Assembly: GCF_002950945.1 (NCBI RefSeq)
Contig: NZ_CP012673.1
Coordinates: 4,959,001 to 5,023,000 of the forward strand
Length of the DNA: 64,000 bases
Source: Sorangium cellulosum
GTDB taxonomy: Bacteria > Myxococcota_A > Polyangia > Polyangiales > Polyangiaceae
Direction: 5' to 3'
Part shown: positions 17,405 to 25,752 of the stretch, in pieces
How positions within the stretch are numbered: the first letter of the stretch is position 1
Layout: each line of letters begins with the position of its first letter
Translations under genes and position numbers: made by a program
Notes under the pieces: model-generated
Seen by the model: only the letters and a program-made list of their open reading frames with translations
Databases searched by the model: none
What the model was told of the DNA's origin: nothing

Positions 17405-19441
17405 ATGGTACAGTCTCCAATCACCGATGATTCCCGCCCCGGCGAGCGCCCCAGCGTCCTTGTCATCGGAGCCGGGATTTCCGGACTGAGCGCGGCGCGC
17501 GCCCTGCACGAGCGCGGTCATCCCGTCACAATCCTGGAGGCACGCGACCGCATCGGCGGGCGCATCTGGACCGACGAGGACGAGGTTGATCTCGGTGCCC
17601 ACTGGATTCACGGAAGCGACGGGAACCCGATCACCGAGCTGGTCGAGCGACTCGAGATTCCCTACAGCTACGTCGGCGGCGATAGCTCCTACACAGGTGG
17701 CTTCGATAACCTGGACCTGTTCGGCGCCGACCGGCGGCTGACGAGCCACACCAGCAAGTACCGTACCCTGCAGTTGGCGGACGATGTGCTACATGAGCTG
17801 GAGCAGCGCGCGGAGCTCGCCCGGCGACAGGGGCACCCGGATATCCCGCTGGCTGAGGCCATCCGTCAGATCATCGCCGCTCGGGGATTCACCCGCGAGG
17901 ACGAGCAGGCCGTCCGCTACCACCTGAACCTTATTCTGCGTGAAGACGTCGCCGAGGACGCCGACAAGCTCTCCTTCAAGTTCTGGGACGAAGGTTATCT
18001 GGTCTACGGGTACGGCGACAGCGTTCTCCACCGTGGCTACCAGGCTGTCGTGGCTGCCCTCGCCGATGGCCTGAACGTCAAGCTAAGTCACGTCGTCACG
18101 AAGATCGAGACTGGCGACGGATCAAAGCCCGTACGGGTCGTCACCAACCAGGGTAACTTTGAAGCCGACAAGGTGCTGGTGACCTTGCCGCTTGGCGTCC
18201 TCAAGCATGGGTCGGTGACGTTCGATCCGCCCCTGCCCGAGCCGAAGCAGACGGCGATCAAACGGCTGGGCTTCGGCACCCTCAACAAGATCGCCCTCCA
18301 CTACCACGAGCGCTTCTGGCCGGAAGAGCAGTACGTCTTCGGCTATTTGTGCCGCGAGACCGAGCGCTATCCCACGGTCATCGTCAGCATGTGGAAATCG
18401 CACGGCAAGCCGATCCTGGTCATGCTCCTGGGGGCGTCTCTCGGTCGCGAGATGGAGAGCTGGTCCGACGAGGAGATCTCCCACTACGCCAACACCGTGG
18501 TCCAGGATATCTTCGGCCCGGACGTGCCCGCGCCCGACCGCATCTCGCGCACCGCTTGGTTGTCCGACCCCTTCGCCCGTGGCGCCTACACCTGCATCGG
18601 CATCAACGCGTCGCCGAAGGATATCGAAGCGCTCGCCGCGCCGATCGAGGAGCGCCTCTTCTTCGCAGGCGAGGCGACCAATAGCTACCACTGGGGCTGC
18701 GTCCATAGCGCCTACGAATCGGGCTTGCGCGAGGCCGCCCGGATCAGCGGTGACTCCTCCATCTACAGCCCGCCGCGCACCGAGACCACCCGCCGCCAGC
18801 GGCGCGACATAGACCGTATGAAGCGCTTCGCACGGATGCGAATGAACCACATCAGCGAGGGCGAGCTCAAAGAGCGGGTGGCTTGCCTGCGCGAGAGCGC
18901 CGATCCGTACGGCGTTCATCTCTTCGAACCGCTGATCGATTCCGAGCTCGATACGCTTGCTTCGATGTTCGACGAGCTCCATTTCGCCCCCGGCGAGGAC
19001 ATCTGCCGCGAGGATGACGCGGCCCACGGCGTCTACCTGATCGCGGGCGGGGAAGTAACCGTCGATTTCGGCGGCATCTACGAACGCGTGGTCATGAAAC
19101 GGGGCGCCGTCCTGGGGACTCACGATTTGTTCTTCAACGCTCGTACGTGCTCCGTCACGACGGTGAGCGACGTTAAGCTCTACTTCCTGGACCACTACCG
19201 GTACAAGACGTTCCTCTACGCCTTCCCCGACGTCATGATGATCATGCTCTCGGATCTCGTCAATCGTTGGGAACGGTTGGAGAGTGTGTTGGGGCCGGGG
19301 GCGCTTGCTCTTCAGGTAGGCAAAGTGCTCCTCTCGCCCGACGCGCGCAGCAGCGCTGCCGACCGCGTGAACCCTTCGGCCACCCCGCTGGCAGGCGAGT
19401 CTCAGCAGACAGGCAACTTGGAGGTCGCTCTGATCGATTAG
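17405..19441 (+). CDS. Flavin amine oxidase fused to a cyclic-nucleotide-binding domain
   Basis: The 678-residue product begins with an FAD-binding Rossmann motif (VLVIGAGISGLSAARAL, then EARDRIGGRIWT, residues 20-58), followed by LGAHWIHGSDGNP. The second FAD contact comes at about residues 415-450 (RLFFAGEATNSYHWGCVHSAY). This matches polyamine/monoamine oxidases, which oxidise amines to aldehydes with release of hydrogen peroxide. After a basic linker (RRQRRDIDRMKR) the last 180 residues form a CRP-type cyclic-nucleotide-binding domain (about 505-620: FEPLIDSELDTLASMF, FAPGEDICRED). Its phosphate-binding cassette is altered: GTHDLFFNARTCSVTT keeps the arginine but lacks the usual glutamate. 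So ligand binding may differ or be lost. The gene starts at ATG 17405 with AGGAG six bases upstream. It is divergent from the decarboxylase. Confidence 0.8.
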   Translation: MVQSPITDDSRPGERPSVLVIGAGISGLSAARALHERGHPVTILEARDRIGGRIWTDEDEVDLGAHWIHGSDGNPITELVERLEIPYSYVGGDSSYTGGFDNLDLFGADRRLTSHTSKYRTLQLADDVLHELEQRAELARRQGHPDIPLAEAIRQIIAARGFTREDEQAVRYHLNLILREDVAEDADKLSFKFWDEGYLVYGYGDSVLHRGYQAVVAALADGLNVKLSHVVTKIETGDGSKPVRVVTNQGNFEADKVLVTLPLGVLKHGSVTFDPPLPEPKQTAIKRLGFGTLNKIALHYHERFWPEEQYVFGYLCRETERYPTVIVSMWKSHGKPILVMLLGASLGREMESWSDEEISHYANTVVQDIFGPDVPAPDRISRTAWLSDPFARGAYTCIGINASPKDIEALAAPIEERLFFAGEATNSYHWGCVHSAYESGLREAARISGDSSIYSPPRTETTRRQRRDIDRMKRFARMRMNHISEGELKERVACLRESADPYGVHLFEPLIDSELDTLASMFDELHFAPGEDICREDDAAHGVYLIAGGEVTVDFGGIYERVVMKRGAVLGTHDLFFNARTCSVTTVSDVKLYFLDHYRYKTFLYAFPDVMMIMLSDLVNRWERLESVLGPGALALQVGKVLLSPDARSSAADRVNPSATPLAGESQQTGNLEVALID

Positions 19442-19743
19442 TGCCGCGCTTCGTCTCCGTTGATCCCTTTCGCCCGGCGCGTGCGTCTAGGCGGGCGTGA
19501 GGAAGAGCGGCCGCCGCTCTCGATGCGGCGGCCACTTTGCCGACCAGTCCCTCGACGAGCTGTTCAGCCGGCCCGACGCGCCGCGGGAACCCGACGCGCC
19601 GCGAGAAAGGCCACCTCCTACCTCGTGAGCGTGTACACCTGGGTGGCCGTCCTCGTCCCCGACGCGCTGGGCATCCTCGAGAACGTCGAGATCCGACGCT
19701 GAAGGAGAGCTCAGGCGCCAGCCCGCGGCCGGCTGGGCAGATG
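19442..19743. other. Convergent intergenic region
   Basis: The amine oxidase and the MscS-type gene end toward this 300-base stretch. Short frames here show no motif. The only structure seen is a strong GC-rich hairpin at 19509-19533. Confidence 0.4.
19509..19533. terminator. Strong GC hairpin between convergent genes
   Basis: GGCCGCCGC at 19509-19517 pairs perfectly with GCGGCGGCC at 19525-19533 around a TCTCGAT loop. A competing stem, AGAGCGG/CCGCTCT, overlaps its left arm. It lies 68 bases after the amine oxidase stop. There is only ACTTTGC after it, not a T-run, so intrinsic termination is possible but not proven. Confidence 0.35.
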
Positions 19744-20601
19744 TCACGCGGCCGCGCGCTCGCCCTCCGGCTGCCGCATGGGCGCGCCTCCTGGCGCCTC
19801 GCCGTGGAGGAGGATGCGCCTTTCGCGGAGCGCCTTGAGCGCCCGCTCCGTCAGCGTGCTCTGGTAGTCCTGCTTGTATTTCATGTCGAGGACGTGCGCC
19901 TCGGCGTCGAGGCGCACCGCCGTTACGTGGCCGAGCACGCACTGGCTCACGCGCACGCTGGGCGGCCGCCCGAGATAGACGTAGCGGCTGCTGGTGACGC
20001 ACTCCTCCACGACCCGCTTGGCGAGGCCGATGTCCTGGTCGAGGGCGATGAAGAGCTGAACGCTGACCGCCATGTCCAGCCGGCCGTGGTTCGCAGACCC
20101 GACCGCCTCGGTCAGGAACTTGTTGTTCGGGATCGTCACGAGCATGTTGTCCTCGGTGACGAGGCGCACCGAGCGCAGCCCGATAGCGATGACCTCCCCG
20201 TAGAGATCGCCGAACTTGACCCGGTCGCCCACGAGGAACGGTCGATCGACGATGAGCGTCAACCCGGCGAGGATCGACGAGGCGAGATCCTTGAGCGCGA
20301 AGCCGATCGTCACGGCTACGGTGCCGGTCAGGGCGAGCACGACATCGCGGGAGAGGTTGATGGAGACCGCGGTCGCGGCGGCGATGCCGCCGATGTAGAG
20401 GCCGAAGCGCAGCAGCGTGGCGATCTGGTTGAGCAGGAGGCGCCGGTGGACATACCGGCTGCTGCCGCGCTCGATGGCCGCGGTGAGCAGCCGGATAACA
20501 AGCCAGGTGACGGCGAGGATCGCGACGCCGGTGAGCACGCCCCCCGCCTGGATCGTCTCGATGAGCTTCGCGCTGTCGACAGCGTCTGTGTCGGATTCCA
20601 T
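19744..20601 (-). CDS. MscS-family mechanosensitive ion channel
   Basis: The 285-residue inner-membrane protein has three hydrophobic segments: about residues 20-40, 60-82, and the pore helix at 85-110 (ALTGTVAVTIGFALKDLASSILAG, in two runs). It then has the MscS beta domain with the signature PFLVGDRVKFGDLYGEV and IPNNKFLTEAV. The size matches E. coli MscS. By family it should open under membrane tension and release solutes during osmotic downshock. It lies 13 bases downstream of the large membrane ATPase gene on the same strand, so the two are probably co-transcribed. That link hints at nucleotide-dependent control of the channel, which is inference. Confidence 0.9.
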   Translation of the reverse strand: MESDTDAVDSAKLIETIQAGGVLTGVAILAVTWLVIRLLTAAIERGSSRYVHRRLLLNQIATLLRFGLYIGGIAAATAVSINLSRDVVLALTGTVAVTIGFALKDLASSILAGLTLIVDRPFLVGDRVKFGDLYGEVIAIGLRSVRLVTEDNMLVTIPNNKFLTEAVGSANHGRLDMAVSVQLFIALDQDIGLAKRVVEECVTSSRYVYLGRPPSVRVSQCVLGHVTAVRLDAEAHVLDMKYKQDYQSTLTERALKALRERRILLHGEAPGGAPMRQPEGERAAA

Positions 20602-20614
20602 GGTCGTCCTCTCG

Positions 20615-23527
20615 TCACGGCTGGATCAGGTGCTTGCGCAGGAGGAAGGTCGTGACCGCGCTCTGCCAGCGGGTGGTGACGCGGTGACGACCTCCCAGAT
20701 TGTCGATGACGCCCAGATCGACCAGCTTGGACAGGGCGTTTTCGCACGGGAGTCGAGGGAACCCGAGCGAGATGGACGCCTCGTCGGTGGTCAGGCTGTC
20801 GTGCCACACGACGCTGGCGAGGACGAAGCGCTCGAGCTCGCTGAGCTCCTCCAGGTCGTCCCCGCTGGGGCCGCGGAAGAGCTGGACGCGGAGGCGGCGG
20901 TCGCCGGCGGGGCGCAGCGATCGGAGCCAGTAGTGGAGGGCGACGCGCGGGCAGCCCTGCGCGTAATCCCAGAGCAGGCGGTTATAGTCCCGCTCGGTCG
21001 CGGCCGCGTACGCCTCCCGGTCGGCCGCGTCCTCGTCCAGGGCAAGGTCGTCGAACGAGAGCGTGAACCCGCTCGCCCGGAGCCGACCGGCCAGCAGCTC
21101 GCCCAGCTTGTGCTCGGGCCAGGGCGCGAGCTGCACGATCGTCCGGAAGAGGATGGCCTCGCCGCGGGCGAAGAGCAGGTACCGGTAGGGGTGCTCCGCG
21201 ATGGCGCACAGCCAGAACATCCGCGGCGTCGAGTGCTCGACGATCTCCAGGAACGCTTCCCACGCGCCCCACGTGTCGAGGCCGCGCAAGAACAGGTGCT
21301 CGAGGTCGTCGACGATGAACAGCCGGCGCGGCTGCGCGCGCAGCCACGCCGCGAGGGCGCCGGCGCCTTCGCACGCGCCGGGCGGGGCGTCGAGCGCGGC
21401 CCCGAGCGCGGCGACGACATCGGCCTCGGTGAGCAGCCGCTGCCTGAGCGCGATGCGCTGGCAGGGGATCTCCCGGGCCTTGTGCTCGGCCGCGCGGAGC
21501 CAGCTCGTCTTGCCCGAGCCCGCGCCGCCGATCAGGAGGAGCGATCCTCCCTGGGCGCTGTCCCTCCAGGAAGCGAGCAGCGTCTCGAAACGGTCGAGGC
21601 CAGGGTAGTAGTCGAGCCCCTGGGCCGGGTGCTCGATCGGCTGCTCGGGCAAGCGGGCGAGGAGCTCCTCGGGCAGCGCGGAGGGCGCCTCGGTTGTGGC
21701 CCGGGCGCCCTTGCGCCGCTCGATCCGCCTCCGGAACAGGAACGCGAGGACCCGGTGCGACGACTCGAAGCCGAGCAGGAAGCGCCGGGCCGTGCGGCTG
21801 AGCGCGGCGATCGCCAGGGCGACGAACGCGGCGATGGCGACGAAGAAGCCGTACCAGCGGCGACGGGTCGCGCGCACCGCCTCGGCGAGGGGTCCGGCAT
21901 CCTGCAGGCGCAGGTAGGCCTCGCAGATGTCGTCGCGCCACCTCCGCATGAGCAGCCAGGCGAGCGGGATCGCGCCGAACCAGGCGGCGCGGCCGACGGC
22001 GTGGTGGAGATATCCCCGGCCGGCCACGCCCTCGGCCAGGGCAAGGAGCAGCTGCACGGCCAGCGCGTAGCGGGCTACTGTCTGCAGCGAGCGGAGGAGC
22101 TTCGCGCCGATGGCCGCGCCGGGCGCGCCCTCGCGCGCGGCGATGAGGTGGCGCGCGGCGGCGAGGGCGAGGCGGTAGAGGGCGTACCAGCGCAGGAGGG
22201 AGTAGCCGAGCTCGATCCCGCGGGCGCGCGCTGCCGTGGGCCCGAGGGCCTCGTGGAAGCTCACGAGCGCGGCCAGGAAGAGCAGCTCGCCCGAGACCGC
22301 CGACAGCGCGGCGTGCGCGCGGCCGACGCCGCGCAGCAGGCGCGGCTTTCGGAGCACACGACCGAGCGCGGCCAGGGCGCCATCGAGCAGGCGCTGCCGC
22401 CGCCTGGCCAGGACGAGCGCGGCGATGACCACGGCGAGGACGAGGCCGCCGCGCGTGAGCGTGGCGGCGACGTAGAACGGGTCGCGGAGCGCCTCGCGCA
22501 CCTCGACGAGCTCGACGAGGCCGCCGTCGCGGCGGAGCCCGTACCACCGCGCCCGCGCGGCGATGTGCCAGAGCTCCGTGCGGAGCTGGTCCATCCCCTC
22601 GCGATCTATGCCGAGCGCCTCGTCGCGCCGCGCGTCGCTCAGCCGCGTGAGGAGCAGCGCGCGCGTCTCGTCGAGCGCCTCCTCGAGCCGGAGCGCCTCC
22701 TCGGCGCGCTCCCGCGCGACGCGGCGCACCTCGCCCTCGAGGGCGTCGGCTTCGTCCCAGAGCGCGCGGCGCAGCGCCGCGAGCCGCTGGGACTCGGGCG
22801 GCTGAGCGACGCGCGGCGCGTCGCCGGCGACCGGCGCCTCGCGCGGCGGCTCGAGGCGCGGCACGGCGGGGGACGCCGCCAGATCCCGGAGCGCGGCGTC
22901 GACCTCCGGACGCAGCGACCGCAGCTCGGCCATGACGCGCTCGAGCAGCGCATCCGCGGCCTGGCTGCCGTGGCCCACCTCCCGCGCCTCGCGGCCGAGC
23001 TCCTCGATCCGGGCGCGCCGCTCCTCGGCTGCCATCCCGCGCTGGCGCGCCGCGATCTCCTCGCGGAGCCTCGCCTGCGCGCGCTGGACCTGCTCGGCGC
23101 GGGCGAGCTCCGCGGCGAGGCCATCTCCTTCCGGGGCCGGCGCTGGTTCCGGGGCCGGCGCTGGTTCCGGGTCCGGCGCTGGCGCGGGCGACCCGGCGAC
23201 CTGCGGCTCCGGGGCCGCGCCCGCAGCCGGCGCGCCGGTGTAGGCCGCCGCGCTCGGGGCGGCCTGGGTCACCGCGCCCCCGGCGGCCTGGGTCACCGCC
23301 GCGCCCCCGGCGGCGGATGCGCCGCGACCGCCGTCCGCCGCGCTGTCCGCTGCATCGAGCCCGGCGTCCGCCGCCGCAGCGTCCCTACCGGGCGCCGCCG
23401 CGGCCGGCGCTCCGCCGTCCTCCGCTGCGACGGCCACAGGCGGCCCGCCCGCGACAGCGAGGAGCGCCGCCGCGAGCGCCGCGCCAGCGCAGAACCCCGC
23501 CGCACATATCTTGTCGCGCCGACGCAT
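20615..23527 (-). CDS. Large membrane-anchored AAA ATPase with coiled coil, partner of the MscS channel
   Basis: I prefer ATG 23527, since the product then opens with a signal-like MRRRDKICAAGFCAG and a hydrophobic run; an in-frame ATG 16 codons upstream is possible. Layout of the 970 residues: an Ala/Pro-rich low-complexity stretch with EPAPAP repeats (about 30-130), a charged coiled coil rich in Arg/Glu/Ala (about 135-300), and five or six membrane segments (about 340-600). A cytoplasmic ATPase follows, with Walker A LIGGAGSGKTSW near residue 660 and Walker B RLFIVDDLEHLF near 735, then a winged-helix-like tail. The ATPase looks like the STAND/AAA_16 type. I know no named family. The periplasmic coiled coil plus membrane layout recalls the large MscK-type channels, and an MscS gene follows directly. 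I infer a two-gene unit. Confidence 0.7.
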   Translation of the reverse strand: MRRRDKICAAGFCAGAALAAALLAVAGGPPVAVAAEDGGAPAAAAPGRDAAAADAGLDAADSAADGGRGASAAGGAAVTQAAGGAVTQAAPSAAAYTGAPAAGAAPEPQVAGSPAPAPDPEPAPAPEPAPAPEGDGLAAELARAEQVQRAQARLREEIAARQRGMAAEERRARIEELGREAREVGHGSQAADALLERVMAELRSLRPEVDAALRDLAASPAVPRLEPPREAPVAGDAPRVAQPPESQRLAALRRALWDEADALEGEVRRVARERAEEALRLEEALDETRALLLTRLSDARRDEALGIDREGMDQLRTELWHIAARARWYGLRRDGGLVELVEVREALRDPFYVAATLTRGGLVLAVVIAALVLARRRQRLLDGALAALGRVLRKPRLLRGVGRAHAALSAVSGELLFLAALVSFHEALGPTAARARGIELGYSLLRWYALYRLALAAARHLIAAREGAPGAAIGAKLLRSLQTVARYALAVQLLLALAEGVAGRGYLHHAVGRAAWFGAIPLAWLLMRRWRDDICEAYLRLQDAGPLAEAVRATRRRWYGFFVAIAAFVALAIAALSRTARRFLLGFESSHRVLAFLFRRRIERRKGARATTEAPSALPEELLARLPEQPIEHPAQGLDYYPGLDRFETLLASWRDSAQGGSLLLIGGAGSGKTSWLRAAEHKAREIPCQRIALRQRLLTEADVVAALGAALDAPPGACEGAGALAAWLRAQPRRLFIVDDLEHLFLRGLDTWGAWEAFLEIVEHSTPRMFWLCAIAEHPYRYLLFARGEAILFRTIVQLAPWPEHKLGELLAGRLRASGFTLSFDDLALDEDAADREAYAAATERDYNRLLWDYAQGCPRVALHYWLRSLRPAGDRRLRVQLFRGPSGDDLEELSELERFVLASVVWHDSLTTDEASISLGFPRLPCENALSKLVDLGVIDNLGGRHRVTTRWQSAVTTFLLRKHLIQP

Positions 23528-23889
23528 CGGAGTGGCCACCCTCCCCAGGGGCGCTGATTGCGCTCCGCTCTGCACGCATAAAATATCTGGTTGCCCGCCT
23601 CAAGCTCGTTGAGCACGTGCAGATATGATCATGTCGCATCATGAGCGATGCGCTCGCAAAGACGGGATGAACGCGAAGCGCGGCGCCTGCCGGGGGCCCA
23701 ATACTGCCTTGAACGAACCGGCCCCTTACGGTTTACTCGCCGACTGAGGGGGGTGATGCCCCCGCGAGTTGTGCAAGCATGGGCGGCGTCGGCCCGCAAG
23801 CCCGGTGGGCATGGCCCGGAAGCCGGCGTAGAGCTACGAGGTCTTCGCGGCGAGCGAGCGCGCGTACCTCTCACCCGACGCGAGCGGCT
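23528..23889. other. Gap upstream of the membrane ATPase, leading into broken genes
   Basis: About 360 bases without a gene that I can support. The left part is the leader of the minus-strand ATPase and includes a less GC-rich stretch (23575-23660) that could hold its promoter. Decayed sequence starts to the right. Confidence 0.35.
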
Positions 23890-24015
23890 GCCATCGCCTC
23901 GATCGGAGACTACATCGAGAACTTCTACAACCTGAAACGACGGCACTCACGGCTCGCCTACATGAGCCCGCTCGAGTTCGAATTGAAGACCTACGTGACC
24001 GCGCTCGCGGCATCG
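23890..24015 (+). pseudogene. IS3-family transposase (OrfB) C-terminal fragment
   Basis: A 40-codon stretch reads SIGDYIENFYNLKRRHSRLAY and then MSPLEFE. This is the highly conserved C-terminal end of IS3-type OrfB integrase-like transposases (YIxxFYNxxRRHSxLGYxSPxxFE). The glutamate of the DDE triad and everything before it are missing, and no IS ends are visible. It abuts an unrelated exporter fragment on the other strand. Confidence 0.75.
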
Positions 24016-24039
24016 TGGACCTGTCCGCGGAAGCGGGGC

Positions 24040-24275
24040 AGGACCACCGCCGAGGTAGAACCCGTGCAGCAGGGCGCCGGCCACGAGACCGTCCCGCCAT
24101 GGCCGCGCCGTTCTCGGCCATTGCACCCGCGCCATGACCGCAATGACGGCCAGAACGAGCCCGGCGAGCGTGTAGCGCACCAGAAGAAAGGTGAGCGGCT
24201 CCGCGTGAGGCGCCACCAGCCGCGCGACAATGAACCCCGTCGGCCAGATGGCGACGAAGAGGAGGCGCGATGCGG
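24040..24275 (-). pseudogene. EamA/DMT-family exporter N-terminal fragment
   Basis: The minus strand reads SRLLFVAIWPTGFIVARL, then VAPHAEPLTFLLVRYTLAG and LVLAVIAVMAR, finishing GALLHGFYLGG. These are the first two membrane helices and the start of the third of a drug/metabolite exporter of the EamA family. No start codon is in frame near the front. The rest of the roughly 290-residue protein is absent, because the IS3 fragment follows at once. It is a deletion remnant. Confidence 0.65.
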
Positions 24276-25014
24276 GCGAGGCGCTGGGAGGGCATGGCAG
24301 GAACGACGGGCCGAGGCTGGACGTGCGGTGTTACAGCGTGGCGCGGAGTACCGCAACGGGTGCGTTCAGGAGGAGCAGACGCCTTGCAGAGGTCGAGGTG
24401 GTATGCGCTGCGCTAGCTCCGGCCGACAGGAGGAGGGCGCTTCCATGCGTGGATCGGGCGGGCGGACCCTAGGAAGGCTGCGCCGCGCTCGTCCGTCCTC
24501 GGTCATCACGTTCGGCGATCACCCGCTGCCAGGTGCTCTCCTGGACAACGTGCGGCAATGCCGAAACTGGCCTGGGTGGAGGACCATGCGCCGACATCCC
24601 GGGGCGGCTCCGGCCGCAGATGGCGCGGGTCGACCAGGCCGGGGATCTGGGCGAGCCGGGCGACAAGCGCGGAGAGCTGGGGATGGAGGCCGGGGGAGGG
24701 TCGTGATCCACGGCGCCATCGGTGCCAGCGCGGGCATCGGTCCAGCGGAGCCCATCGCGTGGACGCGGCGCATCCGCTCTATATCCTCCACGGTGATGAG
24801 ATCCTCCACGGTGATGAGCGTGGGTCCCTGGATGCGCCCGCCCACATGCTCCATCATCGCCCACTCGACGGCGGCCATCGTGTTCTCCCACGCTGATGGA
24901 TGGACCCCGAGCTCGGCATCGCCTCGCTGCACCGCGCGGGAAAGCGTGTAGAGATACCCAGCGGCGAAGAGCTCGGCATGGACCGCCCATACGTGCACCA
25001 ACCTAAATGTCGCC
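24276..25014. other. Unassigned stretch with an 18-bp tandem duplication
   Basis: About 740 bases between two gene fragments. A minus-strand frame (24519-25016) of 165 codons begins MATFRLVHVWAVHAELFAAG and looks protein-like for its first 90 residues before turning into proline/arginine-rich sequence. I cannot assign it. Within it, 24783-24818 is a perfect two-copy tandem repeat of 18 bases (unit ATCCTCCACGGTGATGAG) that adds six residues to that frame. Confidence 0.3.
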
Positions 25015-25302
25015 ATGTCCGTCGAGGAGTGGAACCGGCGGATGTCGATCTGGCACTTTTACATCGACCTCCCCTACCGCGGCCGCGGTGGAGGGCGCGA
25101 GCTGATGCGCGCCGGCATCGAGTGGGGGCGCCGGGCCGGCGCTAAGATGGCGTGGATCGAGACGACCCACCTCAACGACCCCGGAATTCAGGCGTATCGC
25201 CGCCTGGGCTTCGAGATCTGCGGGTTCGACGCCTCGCTCTACCGCGGGACACCCGCTGAAGGGGAGATCGCCGTGTACATGGCGTGCCCGATCGGGGGAT
25301 GA
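25015..25302 (+). pseudogene. C-terminal half of a streptothricin-acetyltransferase-like GNAT enzyme
   Basis: The 95 residues contain the GNAT acetyl-CoA-binding motif (DLPYRGRGGGRELMRAG), the following strand AKMAWIETTHLNDPGIQAYR, and the tail RLGFEICGFDASLYRG with GEIAVYMA. That tail is the characteristic C-terminus of SatA-type streptothricin acetyltransferases. Those enzymes are about 175 residues long, so the N-terminal half is gone. The ATG at 25015 is only an internal methionine of the original protein. Activity is unlikely. Confidence 0.7.
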
Positions 25303-25399
25303 AGATGCAGCTGGACCCGTTCCGCAGCACACGACGGCGCCGACGACGGGCGGCAAGGAGATTCGGGATGGACTCGATCTCGATGGCCATCGCACCGAG

Positions 25400-25708
25400 G
25401 CTGCAAACAACGCAGGGAGCCAGCGGGACGCTCCTGAAGGCACGGCCGAGCTGCTTCGCCGTACCTTTGCCATCGACGTGCTCGCGCGCCCGACGTGCAA
25501 AGGCAGGATGAAACTCGTCGCCAGGATCACCGAGCCAACGAGCATTGCCCGCTTCCTCGCCGCGCTCGGCGAGCCGTCGACGTTCCGGGCCGCGCCGCTG
25601 CCGCGCGCGCACGGCAGCGGCGCGACCATCACGACCGCCCGAGGCCTGGCACGGAGCACGTTCCGGACCGCGGGTGTCGCTCCTCCAAAGGGGACGCGCA
25701 TGTCATAG
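25400..25708 (+). pseudogene. IS91-family transposase C-terminal fragment
   Basis: One plus-strand frame reads GTAELLRRTFAIDVLARPTC and KGRMKLVARITEPTSIARFL, then AALGEP. This is the typical end of IS91/IS801-type transposases (LLRRxFxxDVLxCPxCxGRMRxxAxIxxPxxIxxILxxLG). The first cysteine of the CPxC pair has become arginine. The replication-initiator-like catalytic part with its tyrosines is missing. The frame ends at a stop at 25706-25708, just before the next gene. Confidence 0.7.
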
Positions 25709-25752
25709 CGAACGGAAGCCGCGCGATTGCGCGGCGTCCCCCGGAGCTTTCC

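Noticed and set aside
23132..23180. Short tandem repeat in the membrane ATPase gene
   Set aside because: It encodes a plain EPAPAP low-complexity linker and needs no special explanation.
20417..23557. Long plus-strand open frame opposite the membrane ATPase
   Set aside because: No domain is recognisable, and the minus-strand protein has a signal, membrane helices and Walker motifs.
24519..25016. 165-codon minus-strand frame beginning MATFRLVHVWAV
   Set aside because: It looks protein-like only at its start, contains a tandem duplication, overlaps a broken acetyltransferase junction and matches nothing I know. It is mentioned under the gap but not called a gene.
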